DNA of 64,000 nucleotides from Mycobacterium sp. 155 (GTDB lineage: Bacteria; Actinomycetota; Actinomycetes; Mycobacteriales; Mycobacteriaceae): contig NZ_KB892705.1 in the NCBI RefSeq assembly GCF_000373905.1, forward strand, positions 496,001 to 560,000, given 5' to 3'. Below, piece after piece: positions 44,402-53,229 of this stretch. The notes under the pieces are model-generated. The model was not told where the DNA came from, searched no databases, and was given only the letters and a program-made list of their open reading frames with translations. The translations under genes and the position numbers were made by a program. Positions within the stretch are counted from its first letter, which is position 1. Each line of letters opens with the position of its first letter.

Positions 44402-45592
44402 TCAGTGGTCGAACACGGTCGTATACAGGTCGATCAGGTGCTGTTGTGAGACGCTCCAGGACAAGTTGCACTCGACCCGTGCACGTCCTAACTCGCCGAG
44501 CTTCTGTCGGCGGTCCGGGTCTGCGAGGAGCTCATCGATCGCATCTGCAAAACCGGATTCGTCATTGGCAGGGACGTAGATGGCTGCTTCGCCCGCAGAC
44601 ACTCGCGCCTCGGTGAGCTCGAAGGAGACGATTGGGCGTCCCATCGCCATGTACTCGATGACCTTGTTCATGGTCGAAACGTCGTTGAGCGGATTGAACG
44701 GATCAGGGGACAGACAGACGTCGGCTGTCGACAGACACCGCTGGACGAACTCGTCGGACACCCGACCGGTGAATTCGACTATATCGGCGATCCCGAGTTT
44801 CTCAGCCAGGGCCACCATGGCGTCGAACGCATCACCCGCTCCCATGAACACGCAGTGAAAATCTGTGCGTCCGATACGATCACGCAGAATTTGAATGGCG
44901 CGCAGGGCGTAGTCAACGCCGTCCTGAGGGCCCATCACACCCAGGTAGGCCAGTAAGTGTTGCTTACCTCGACGCAGACTATCGTCAGGCTCGCGTGGGT
45001 AGAACCGGTCCAAGTCGGGGGCGCTGCGGACCACGACGACGCGGTCCGGATCCATGCCACCGCGTTCAATGGCTACTCGCCGATAACTCTCATTGGTGGA
45101 GATGACGTAATCTGCGGCGGCGAAGGTGAGTCGTTCCACGAACTTGGTGACTGCCAGTAGTGCGCGCCTGTCGCCAGCGAAACGTGACATGAAAAGTTCC
45201 GGGACCAGATCGTGATGGTCAAACACGAACCGGGCACCCCACGGCCGCAATACCAACGCGATAAGGAACAGGAGATCAGGCGGGTTGCAGGCGTGTACGA
45301 CATCTACAGGTTGCGTGCGCCGCACCCGGATTGCCAAACGCAGTGTGTGCCACATCGCTAGCGAGTACTCGCGTAGGTATCCCAGCGGACCACCCGCTGC
45401 CGGCCGAAGCGGGTAACGAAGGATCCTGACCCCGTCGATGACAGCTTCGGGCTCGGTGTCCTGCTTGCCGCCTGCGGGGCATATCACAGTGACCGCAAAC
45501 CCCGCCTCCACCAGCGCTCGGCTTTCTTGCCAGACACGCCGATCGAATGGCACTGAGAGGTTCTCGACCAGAATCAGGATGTGTTTATTCAC
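44402..45592 (-). CDS. Glycosyltransferase family 4 protein
   Basis: A 396-residue GT-B glycosyltransferase. N-terminal ILVENLSVPFDRRVWQESRAL is typical of a GT4 subgroup in exopolysaccharide clusters; the C-terminal donor site has YLGVMGPQDGVDYAL, FTGRVSDEFV and a P-L-N-D-V-S-T-M-N-K loop, which replaces the common E-x7-E motif. No membrane segments, so it acts at the cytoplasmic face on a lipid-linked acceptor. The GTG start at 45592 overlaps the upstream glycosyltransferase's stop by 8 bp. Donor sugar is unknown. Confidence 0.86.
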   Translation of the reverse strand: MNKHILILVENLSVPFDRRVWQESRALVEAGFAVTVICPAGGKQDTEPEAVIDGVRILRYPLRPAAGGPLGYLREYSLAMWHTLRLAIRVRRTQPVDVVHACNPPDLLFLIALVLRPWGARFVFDHHDLVPELFMSRFAGDRRALLAVTKFVERLTFAAADYVISTNESYRRVAIERGGMDPDRVVVVRSAPDLDRFYPREPDDSLRRGKQHLLAYLGVMGPQDGVDYALRAIQILRDRIGRTDFHCVFMGAGDAFDAMVALAEKLGIADIVEFTGRVSDEFVQRCLSTADVCLSPDPFNPLNDVSTMNKVIEYMAMGRPIVSFELTEARVSAGEAAIYVPANDESGFADAIDELLADPDRRQKLGELGRARVECNLSWSVSQQHLIDLYTTVFDH

Positions 45593-46751
45593 GGTAGTAC
45601 TCTATTTTGGTCAATGATTCGAGTTCGCGCTCGGTGGCTGACACGCTTGCGTCAAGGCTAAATTCCCGTTCGACCCTTACCCGTGCGGCTCGCCCCATTG
45701 CAGTGGCCAGTGAATCGTCGGTGAGAATTCGCAGCAATCCGTCGGCCATGGCACGAGGATCGTGGGGCGGTACAAGGAAGCCGGTAGTTCCGTCATCGAT
45801 CATTTCCGGTATTCCACCGACAGCTGTGCATACCGCGGGTCGGCCTGCGGCCATTGCCTCCAGCAGGGCCATCGGGAAGCATTCGACGCTGTAGGAACTC
45901 AGTACGAAGACGTTGACGGTTTGCAAGATCGCGGGGATGTCCGATCGAGCTCCGGCCATGACCACCTTGTCGCCGAGATCGAGTTCCGCAGTGAGCTGTT
46001 CGATTCGTGAACGCATCTCTCCGTCACCGACGATGAGTAATTTTGTGGTGGGTAACGCGTCTACGACCATTCGTGTGGCGCGCAGCAGCATCTCGTGGTC
46101 TTTTTCTGGGCGCAGCGCCGCGACGATCGCGACAACCTTGTCGGTCGGGGCGATGCCGAACTCGGCCGCTGCGGTAGCCCCGGCGGATCGGTCCGTCTCG
46201 AAGTTGTCCAGATCGACACCGTTGTAAATGATGCGAACCTTATCGGCCGGATACCCGAGCTCTTCGACTATGTACGACGTCTGAGCTTGTGCCACACCGA
46301 AATATGCGCTGGTGACGTGGTCGAGCAAACGGTCGGCGAGTCTGCGGATGGTGTTCCTGCGGGTGATGTCGCCGTAGTTGTGGACCCAGACCACATTGTG
46401 CGGTACCCGGGCAAGCGCTGCCGCTATCCTGCCGAGCGTCTCGGCGTTGTAGCCCCGGGTGATCACGACGTCGGGTCGAAAATCACGCATGTGCTGGATC
46501 AGATCGAGGATCGCGCGGATCGCCTGTCGCTTACGACGATCCAGCGCTATGGCGGGTGTGGTGGTGCCCTCGAGGTCGGAGAAAAGTGTTCCCTTCTCGC
46601 CGAGACAGATTACCGAGGTGCTGAACCTGTCGGGGTCGAGACTCGGCATCAGAGTGGTGACATGCCGTTCTGCCCCACCGATATTGAGATCGGGCACGAC
46701 GTACATCACCCGGATACGTCGTGTGGATACGGCTTGGTGATCGGCCGTCAC
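45585..46751 (-). CDS. Glycosyltransferase family 4 protein
   Basis: About 388 residues. The acceptor domain has VMYVVPDLNIGGAERHVTTL and the donor domain KVVAIVAALRPEKDHEMLL and the E-x7-E motif in VECFPMALLEAMAAGRP, the hallmark of GT4 retaining enzymes. The start is placed at GTG 46751 (MTADHQAVSTRRIRVMYV); an ATG at 46823 would add 24 less family-like residues. It follows the AlgD-like dehydrogenase gene and overlaps the next glycosyltransferase, so the three genes form one operon. Confidence 0.85.
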   Translation of the reverse strand: MTADHQAVSTRRIRVMYVVPDLNIGGAERHVTTLMPSLDPDRFSTSVICLGEKGTLFSDLEGTTTPAIALDRRKRQAIRAILDLIQHMRDFRPDVVITRGYNAETLGRIAAALARVPHNVVWVHNYGDITRRNTIRRLADRLLDHVTSAYFGVAQAQTSYIVEELGYPADKVRIIYNGVDLDNFETDRSAGATAAAEFGIAPTDKVVAIVAALRPEKDHEMLLRATRMVVDALPTTKLLIVGDGEMRSRIEQLTAELDLGDKVVMAGARSDIPAILQTVNVFVLSSYSVECFPMALLEAMAAGRPAVCTAVGGIPEMIDDGTTGFLVPPHDPRAMADGLLRILTDDSLATAMGRAARVRVEREFSLDASVSATERELESLTKIEYYRE

Positions 46752-46846
46752 CCGTGTTCCCGAGCGTCGGGGGAGGTTAGCGTGGTGATCGAGGCGGTCT
46801 GGTCCGTCAGGCGGTTGGGCCATTGATCAATCGGCACGGAGTGTTC

Positions 46847-48220
46847 CTACCAACCGATGCCGAAATACCCAGGCTTGGTGCGACGGGTCTCTGCATCTGG
46901 AAGACGTACCAGGTCAACTATCACCCGGTCGCCATCGAGGGCATCGATGGCCGCCCCGAGGCCTGGTTCGGTCGCACCGACCACCAGCAATTCCCCGTGG
47001 TCGAGCGCTTCAGAAAGATCAGCGGTGATCAGCTGCGCGACGTGTGGCAAGTGTTCGTCGAGATATTCGCGGTTGGCGCCGATGAGTTGGGACAGTGCCA
47101 CATTGGGGTCGTATACCTTCACGTGGTAACCCTTGCCGATCAGGCGTTCGGCGAGTTCGACCATTGGACTTTCCCGAAGGTCGTCAGTGCCTGACTTGAA
47201 GGCCAATCCCAAGATGGTGATGTTGCGCCGGCCCAATTCGATGATCTTGTCGACAGTCCGGCGCAGCTGGGCATCGTTGGATACAAGCACGTTAGACAGG
47301 ACCGGCAACTCCAGGTCGTTCTGTCGGGCGGTGTGGGTCAATGCTCGTACGTCCTTGGGCAGGCATGATCCGCCGAACGCGAAGCCGGGACGGAGGTACG
47401 CCGGACTGATGTTGAGCTTCGTGTCGCTCAAGAAGATGTCCATGACGGTGTGAGAGTCCAGGCCCAGGCGCGCGCACAGCGCTCCGATTTCGTTGCCGAA
47501 GGTGACTTTGAGGGCATGAAAACTGTTGTCGACGTACTTCGTCATCTCTGCGACTGGGATGGGGACGCGGAAACGGGGTCCGGGGAGTCCGTCGTAGAGG
47601 TCCATGACCTCGGAGCCGCTGCGTGCATCACTTTCGCCGACCACCGTCTTGGGCGGATTCTTGAAATCCGCCACGCTTGTGCCTTCCCGTAGGAATTCGG
47701 GATTGACGCATACCCCGAAATCGACGCCGACTCGCTTGCCGGAAGTGCGTTCCAGGATCGGTATCAACAGCTGCTCGCAGGTTCCCGGCACCATTGTGCT
47801 GCGGAAGACGATGACGTGCCAGCCGTCCTTGTGCATCAGCGCTGTGCCGATCTGCTCGCTGACATTTTCGAGGAATCGAGTCAGCAGTCCGCCGGAGGCG
47901 GTCGACGGTGTTCCCACGCACACGATGGAGATATCCGAAGCAGACACTGCTTGAGCAGCATCGGCGGTGACCGTGAGCCGACCCGACTGAACCGCATCGG
48001 CCACCAATTCGCCGATGCGCTCTTCCACTACCGGGGACTTACCGGCGCGGAGGAACTCCAGTTTTGTGTGACTCACATCAACACCGACGACGGTGTGACC
48101 CCGCGTGGCCAAACAGGCTGCCGATACGCAACCCACGTATCCGAGGCCGAACACGCTGATCGACTTTTTGGCAGCTACACCGTCGGCCAGGCCGGGGGCG
48201 ATATGGGCAGCTTTCGACAT
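46847..48220 (-). CDS. GDP-mannose 6-dehydrogenase-like nucleotide sugar dehydrogenase (AlgD type)
   Basis: A 457-residue nucleotide sugar dehydrogenase. The NAD domain is ISVFGLGYVGCVSAACLATRGH, and the stretches FRSTMVPGT, NPEFLREGTSVADF, VEMTKY-equivalent VAEMTKYVDNSFHALKVTF, RPGFAFGGSCLPKDVRALTH (catalytic Cys286) and GTDDLRESPMVELAERLIGKGY follow Pseudomonas AlgD closely, more so than UDP-glucose dehydrogenases. A 20-residue N-terminal extension is extra. If it is AlgD-like it converts GDP-mannose to GDP-mannuronate, the alginate monomer donor. It starts the minus-strand operon with two GT4 genes; substrate is inferred from sequence memory, not tested. Confidence 0.8.
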   Translation of the reverse strand: MSKAAHIAPGLADGVAAKKSISVFGLGYVGCVSAACLATRGHTVVGVDVSHTKLEFLRAGKSPVVEERIGELVADAVQSGRLTVTADAAQAVSASDISIVCVGTPSTASGGLLTRFLENVSEQIGTALMHKDGWHVIVFRSTMVPGTCEQLLIPILERTSGKRVGVDFGVCVNPEFLREGTSVADFKNPPKTVVGESDARSGSEVMDLYDGLPGPRFRVPIPVAEMTKYVDNSFHALKVTFGNEIGALCARLGLDSHTVMDIFLSDTKLNISPAYLRPGFAFGGSCLPKDVRALTHTARQNDLELPVLSNVLVSNDAQLRRTVDKIIELGRRNITILGLAFKSGTDDLRESPMVELAERLIGKGYHVKVYDPNVALSQLIGANREYLDEHLPHVAQLITADLSEALDHGELLVVGATEPGLGAAIDALDGDRVIVDLVRLPDAETRRTKPGYFGIGW

Positions 48221-48663
48221 TCCGTCAGTCTAGCAAATTTTTCTATGGTCGCGATAATTCCATCGATGGTCGAGGGTGTAGCGTGCAACCATGGCCTCCA
48301 CCTGGTGATGACCTGTGTTAATCCCAGCGCAGAGCTGCTGTTGATCGTATATTTCTTCCGCAGGGGCGGTGGGCCAAGTCGGAGTGCTTCTTATCTATGT
48401 ATTCGCTGTGTGTAGTTCAAGCAAATGTAGGTTGATGCCCTCGCTGGGTCGCTGATGATTGTCCTGGCGGTGACGGAGTTGGTAAGGAACGCGTTGCCGC
48501 GAAATCGGGTACTGCGGCCGGCCGAATGTTTGCTCGTGCTCAATGGGCACAGGTGCGGCGCGGCTCAAAATGTTATGTAAGTGATAGATGCGACTGTTGT
48601 GGTTGTGAAAATGTGCGTAATAATCTGAGCGTCCGCACCTAAAGCCCAAAGTCAGGGGACTGA
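48221..48663. promoter_or_regulatory. 443-bp divergent promoter region between dehydrogenase and secreted lyase genes
   Basis: No gene is supported; the short frames here lack family features. The DNA is relatively AT-rich, with a 10-bp palindrome CCATCGATGG (48260-48269) and an AT-rich stretch (about 48575-48625, including TAATAAT) just upstream of the lyase gene that could hold its promoter. The promoter of the minus-strand AlgD-like operon must also be here. Confidence 0.5.
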
Positions 48664-49908
48664 ATGAAGCACCTCCGAAGTGCGTGCGCGATGTTCGGAG
48701 CAGTGACGATCGCGATGTCAGGTGTTCTCGTTACGTCCTGGGTTCCCGCAATGGCGGAGGTGTTAGCGGTTTTCGAGGCGACCGCAATGAAAGTGGCACC
48801 GGCGTGGGCGGGCAAGGTGATAAATGACCGGGCCGCAACGGGCGGCACTGCGTTGGCTCTGACCTCGTCGGGTGGTACGGCGGCTGCCACGGTGCAGTTA
48901 CCCTCGGCCGCGACCATTGTCGTGCGCGCCAAAGGTGGCACGTGCTCCAACACACCCAAGTTGACGGTGTTGGTCGATGGTCGCGCGGTTGGTGTTCTCA
49001 CCGTCGCTTCAGCTGCATGGAAAGACTATCCCGTTGCGACGCAAGTGATTAGCGGACCGCACACGGTTACGCTACGACTCGACGCTGGTAATCGGTTCGC
49101 TTTCTGCACAGGGTCGGTGGCCGTCGACACCATCGCGGTGGCCGGCGCTGCTGACAACAGCGGCCCCGCGGAACCGCCGGTCGACACCACGTCGCGAATC
49201 TTCAACGGAGACTATTCAACAGCGAATTTCGCGCAGTGGCCGACCGTGCAAAACCGCTACTACACGGGCTCTGGAAGTGGTTACAGCCCTACGTATTCGG
49301 CGCAAATCGTCGATGACACGGTGAAGGGTAAAGCGGCACGCTTCGAGGTGCGCTCGGGCGATGTACCGTCATTCGGAGGTGGTGAACGATCCGAGGTGGC
49401 CGATAGTCTCAGTGGTGCGGAGGGCCAAACCCTGTGGTACGCCTTCTCCACCAAATTCGATCCGACGTACCCGCAGAATCGCGCCAGCCTTGGCTGGGGA
49501 CTGACAAATCAATGGCATCCTTCGTCGAACACCGGCAGTCCTCCGGTGGGCTGGTACGTGGACGTCCGCAATGGTTATTGGTCGCTGGTCATCCAGAAGC
49601 AATCCGCCCCGGGGGAGTATGAGCAGGTGTTCTCCCTTATCGACCTTCCGCTCGCCGTCGGTACCTGGCACGACGTAAAGATGCAGGTGAAGTGGTCCAC
49701 CTCAGACTCGACGGGCTTTGTCAGATTGTGGCACAACGGGGTCCGGCAAAAGTTCGTCGACGGCTCGGACACCTACTTCGTCCGTACCATGATTCCCGGT
49801 ACCAACTACGTGTATTACAAAGAAGGAATCTACCGCCAGCCGATGGCACCTACCGAAATCGTTTACCACGCAGGTTTTCGCTCGGCCAGCACGGAAGCAG
49901 GCTTATGA
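48664..49908 (+). CDS. Secreted polysaccharide lyase (heparin lyase I/PL20-like) with N-terminal CBM-like domain
   Basis: A 414-residue exported protein with a Sec signal peptide (cleavage near VPAMA, about residue 31). Residues 35-165 form a carbohydrate-binding-like domain with two cysteines (GGTCSN and AFCTGS) and SAAWKDYPVA plus GPHTVTLRLDAGN, similar to CBM60-type xylan-binding modules. After a short linker (about 165-180) comes the lyase domain: ARFEVRSGDVPSFGGGERSEV, LWYAFSTKFDP, LTNQWH, GWYVDVRNGYWSL, TWHDVKMQVKWS and the diagnostic YYKEGIYR, as in the Polysacc_lyase fold of heparinase I and glucuronan lyase. It should cut a uronic-acid polymer outside the cell. A paralogue without the CBM lies at 55268. 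Confidence 0.78.
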   Translation: MKHLRSACAMFGAVTIAMSGVLVTSWVPAMAEVLAVFEATAMKVAPAWAGKVINDRAATGGTALALTSSGGTAAATVQLPSAATIVVRAKGGTCSNTPKLTVLVDGRAVGVLTVASAAWKDYPVATQVISGPHTVTLRLDAGNRFAFCTGSVAVDTIAVAGAADNSGPAEPPVDTTSRIFNGDYSTANFAQWPTVQNRYYTGSGSGYSPTYSAQIVDDTVKGKAARFEVRSGDVPSFGGGERSEVADSLSGAEGQTLWYAFSTKFDPTYPQNRASLGWGLTNQWHPSSNTGSPPVGWYVDVRNGYWSLVIQKQSAPGEYEQVFSLIDLPLAVGTWHDVKMQVKWSTSDSTGFVRLWHNGVRQKFVDGSDTYFVRTMIPGTNYVYYKEGIYRQPMAPTEIVYHAGFRSASTEAGL

Positions 49909-49935
49909 GGGCCGGGCGTACATATATACGCACGA

Positions 49936-52092
49936 TCAAATCCGTTGTGGTGGACCCGATTCGGTAAGTACGGCAGCGAGGCTACTGGTATCGATGTGCA
50001 GTCGGCGTGCGGTCCCGTTGTCAATCCACTGAGCGAGCAGAAGCCGTCTGTCCATGCGTATTTGTGCAGAGGTGATGACGGCGTCGTCCTCGGGTATACG
50101 CAGCAGCGTCATCAATGCCACCGGCCCGGTGGCATTGATGTGCGTGCCGACCCACCAGGCCGGTATCCGGTGTTCTAGCCGATCCGACCACCAGCCATGC
50201 TGCGAGTTGCTGTCGCCGCAGACCTGTACGAGGTCGAAAGGGACTGTCGCCGCGTAGCTCATCTGCAGCACCAGGACGCCACCGCGGTCGATGAGATGTC
50301 CACTACCGGTGTCAGTGACCGGTGTCGGTTTCATGTCCGGATGCAGCGGCCAAATTAAGTCGACGTTATGCGTTCCTCGGCTGTCCAACAGGTCAACGAC
50401 CGCCACGGTCGAATCACCCGGCGCGGCTATAAGCCAGCGACGATGGCTGACCGGCGAATCCAGTCGAAGGTAGCCGTCGTGTGCCGCGTCGACGACACCG
50501 GCGGCGAGATCGACTGACACGGAGCTGATCCGGGCATGCCGGCGCCAGTAGAACGGCCCGCCGATTTGAGATTGGTCAGTGTTGTCGACGCAGACCGTCG
50601 GGTGCGCGCGGGTGCCGCGGTGCACGGCTCGCCAGTCGGGGTGACCGTAGTAGCTGGCGGTGCCAGGGTCGACGATGACATCGTGTCCGTCACAGCTGAG
50701 GGTCACCGCGAGTGCATCGGCATGCCCGTGCGCGGCGATTGACAAATACCCGAGTGCACCGACATCCATGGTGAGTCGGTTACGCCCGCGGCGCAGCACA
50801 ACCAGGCCAGCCTTGTCCGCATAATGACTGGATTCGATCTCGCCGCTACCTATGCCAGCGCCAAGGCCGTCGAGTTCGTTGTCAACAGCGTCGGCGATCC
50901 AGCTGGCCGTGATTGTCGGGCTCCCGTAGCGGATCGCCCGATGCTCGGTCAACGCGGAGACGATACCCAGGTGTTGTCGCACTGTACGTTTCGATTCGGG
51001 CCCTAGGCGCAGTGCGAAGCTGTCGTCGTCGTCGCCGTAACGTGGGTCGGGATCGTCGGAGCCGACCATTGCGGCAAGATGATCGGCGTCACGGCACAAA
51101 GCCGCGGTGAGCGCGGCAGGAATCGGGGTGCCGCTCGACCGGAGCAGTGTCGCGACCAACGCAATGAGTTCGGTGGTGAACATTTGGTACGAGATCGACT
51201 GTTCGGCACCCGCTCCGTCCGGCAAGATCTGCCGATCTGCCTCGACCGCCAGGCGGTCCAATGCACGATTGAAAAATCTTGCAGGAGTGGCGAGTTCGGG
51301 AAGGATCAGATGGGTCGTCAGGAGGCCGGTAAGCTCGCCGACCAGGTGGTTGTTGGCCGAACTATAGAGAGAGCGGTCGTGCCAGCAGTAGCGTGCGCTG
51401 ATGTCGAGGACATGCGCCAGTCTCTGAAATCGCGTTGTAGTGAGACCCGGTGCGGTGCACAGCCCCTGCAGGGCAACCGCGAGAGAAATGGCCCGTATCC
51501 CGACTTCAAAGGCACCTCGCCAGGCGATACCGACGCCGGGTGGGTTCTGTTCGATCCAGGAATCGATCTGGGCCAGTGCGGCATCGGCGTAGTGTTCGTC
51601 ACCGGTGAACAGCCAGGCCTCCGCTAGGAGCGGCAGGTGCTGTAAGCGGTTGAGCTCCCAGATCCACTTTGGGTCGGCGTCGGCCGTCCGGTGGTTGATT
51701 TGGTTGCTAGGACAGCGTGGCCAGTGGAAGTCAGCAATTGCGTCGTAATTCCAATCCACGTGCTCGCCGAGCAGTGCTCGTGGATATCCGAAGTAGGTGT
51801 ACTCGCCGGCCAGTGTGCGTGTCGCAGACTCGAGGACGGGAACGACCTGTTCGGGGTGCCGGTCGGCGATCCGACGGGCGCGGCTCTCGTTGAGCAGTAC
51901 CGCACGATCGGTGCCGGCCCGAAAACGGGCAAGTGCCTCGTCCCAGTCTCCGATCTGGGCGGTCAATCCGGTAGCTGCATCGTGAATTGCGCCACGGTGC
52001 ATTATGCGGCCGCCTGCACGCCGAAGCCGCGAGGCGATTTCACCCGGCGACATTGCGGCCACGCGGCCCGCGTACCACGCCAGCTTGGACAC
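49936..52092 (-). CDS. Heparinase II/III family protein
   Basis: A 718-residue protein: an N-terminal alpha/alpha toroid (about residues 1-370, including NQINHRTADADPKWIWELNRLQHL and SSANNHLVGELTGLLT) followed by a beta-sandwich Heparinase II/III domain (about 400-650). The latter has HGHADALAVTLSCDGHDVIVDPG and GTRAHPTVCVDNTDQSQ. No signal peptide is seen, so it may act inside the cell or be a structural assembly factor, as proposed for the same family in many O-antigen clusters. It is the last gene of the operon asparagine-synthase-like, glycosyltransferase, heparinase, 39 bp after the glycosyltransferase. Start GTG 52092. Confidence 0.85.
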   Translation of the reverse strand: MSKLAWYAGRVAAMSPGEIASRLRRAGGRIMHRGAIHDAATGLTAQIGDWDEALARFRAGTDRAVLLNESRARRIADRHPEQVVPVLESATRTLAGEYTYFGYPRALLGEHVDWNYDAIADFHWPRCPSNQINHRTADADPKWIWELNRLQHLPLLAEAWLFTGDEHYADAALAQIDSWIEQNPPGVGIAWRGAFEVGIRAISLAVALQGLCTAPGLTTTRFQRLAHVLDISARYCWHDRSLYSSANNHLVGELTGLLTTHLILPELATPARFFNRALDRLAVEADRQILPDGAGAEQSISYQMFTTELIALVATLLRSSGTPIPAALTAALCRDADHLAAMVGSDDPDPRYGDDDDSFALRLGPESKRTVRQHLGIVSALTEHRAIRYGSPTITASWIADAVDNELDGLGAGIGSGEIESSHYADKAGLVVLRRGRNRLTMDVGALGYLSIAAHGHADALAVTLSCDGHDVIVDPGTASYYGHPDWRAVHRGTRAHPTVCVDNTDQSQIGGPFYWRRHARISSVSVDLAAGVVDAAHDGYLRLDSPVSHRRWLIAAPGDSTVAVVDLLDSRGTHNVDLIWPLHPDMKPTPVTDTGSGHLIDRGGVLVLQMSYAATVPFDLVQVCGDSNSQHGWWSDRLEHRIPAWWVGTHINATGPVALMTLLRIPEDDAVITSAQIRMDRRLLLAQWIDNGTARRLHIDTSSLAAVLTESGPPQRI

Positions 52093-52131
52093 GAATTTCC
52101 CTTCTGCCGAACTCGCAGCAGCGACAAGGTG

Positions 52132-53229
52132 TTAGAAGCGGGTTAGCTCTCGATAGAGTGCTTCGATCCGGCGCCACACCACGTTGATGTCGAAATGAGT
52201 CTCGATGCGGGAGTGGGCAGCGGCCCCGCACCGAACCCTTACCTCCGGGTTGTAGATGACTTGTCGCAGCGCGTCTGTGATGGCGTCGACGTCGTCAGGC
52301 GGCACCACTACGCCGCACCCGCCGCCGATCATTTCGGCCAGCCCACCGACATCGCTGGCGACAACACACAGTCCGCGCGTCATTGCTTCCAGTACAGCCA
52401 TGGGCTGACCCTCATTGCGGGACGGCAGGACCAACACGTGAGAGCGGTCGAGCAGTTCTGCGACCGCTTCCGTAGGCAACCAGTCGAATAGCTCAACGGT
52501 GCTGTCGAGGCCGAGTTCCCGGATGCGCTGCCGGGCAAGCTCGACCTCGCCATCCCCGGCGAGGGTCAACGTCGCGGGTGCGGGCTCGGTGGCGAACTCT
52601 GGATCGTGGCTCAGGGCGCTCCACGCGTCCAGCAGTCGAAACGCTCCTTTGTGATCGCCGATGCGCCCGAGGAATACCACCCGCACCGGTCCGCCTGTGG
52701 TGTCGTGTGTTATCTGTGGATGGAGAACAATTGCATTGGGGATTGCGATGATTCGCGCGTTGGGTGCGATCAGTTGGAGCTGCTTTGCCTGTACTTCACT
52801 GAGCGCGATCACGGTGTTCGCTCGGGAAAGCGTGGCTCGGATTATTTTCTGGGCGAATCGCGGTGCTTGATCGTAGAACTCGGGGAAACCTGATGCGTGG
52901 ATGTGCAGAACGATGTGTGCCTGGGTCAGCGTGCCGATCCACAGCAGGATGCTCTTCCGGACGAAGCTGGAGTCCGCACTGCTGTGGATGTGAATCACGC
53001 TGGGCCGGTACCGGATCAGCTCGGCTAGGAATTTCAGTGCGCCGCACGCAAATGCTGCGATCTTGTCAGTCGCGGAGCCATCGCGATGGGTTGCGACGTG
53101 CCGCACGTTCCAGTCCGTCCACAGCGGCGTCTGACGAATGTCCCGAACATAGGTGGCGACACCACCTCGGGTCCGCATGCTGGTCGAGACCCATAGTGCC
53201 CGATGCTCAGACATGGATTTCTCCATCAT
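52132..53229 (-). CDS. Glycosyltransferase family 4 protein
   Basis: A 365-residue GT4 enzyme. It has MRTRGGVATYVRDIR near the start, LGRIGDHKGAFRLLDAW as the donor-domain opening, and the E-x7-E motif in NEGQPMAVLEAMTRG followed by DVGGLAEMI. ATG at 53229 is chosen because it overlaps the upstream amidotransferase stop (ATGA), so they are translationally coupled; upstream in-frame codons overlap that gene further. It presumably adds one sugar to the lipid-linked repeat unit on the cytoplasmic face. Confidence 0.87.
   Translation of the reverse strand: MMEKSMSEHRALWVSTSMRTRGGVATYVRDIRQTPLWTDWNVRHVATHRDGSATDKIAAFACGALKFLAELIRYRPSVIHIHSSADSSFVRKSILLWIGTLTQAHIVLHIHASGFPEFYDQAPRFAQKIIRATLSRANTVIALSEVQAKQLQLIAPNARIIAIPNAIVLHPQITHDTTGGPVRVVFLGRIGDHKGAFRLLDAWSALSHDPEFATEPAPATLTLAGDGEVELARQRIRELGLDSTVELFDWLPTEAVAELLDRSHVLVLPSRNEGQPMAVLEAMTRGLCVVASDVGGLAEMIGGGCGVVVPPDDVDAITDALRQVIYNPEVRVRCGAAAHSRIETHFDINVVWRRIEALYRELTRF

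Noticed and set aside
48395..48649. 84-residue minus-strand frame between the dehydrogenase and lyase genes
   Set aside because: Histidine- and arginine-rich, no family match and it would cover the promoter of the lyase gene; not reported as a gene.
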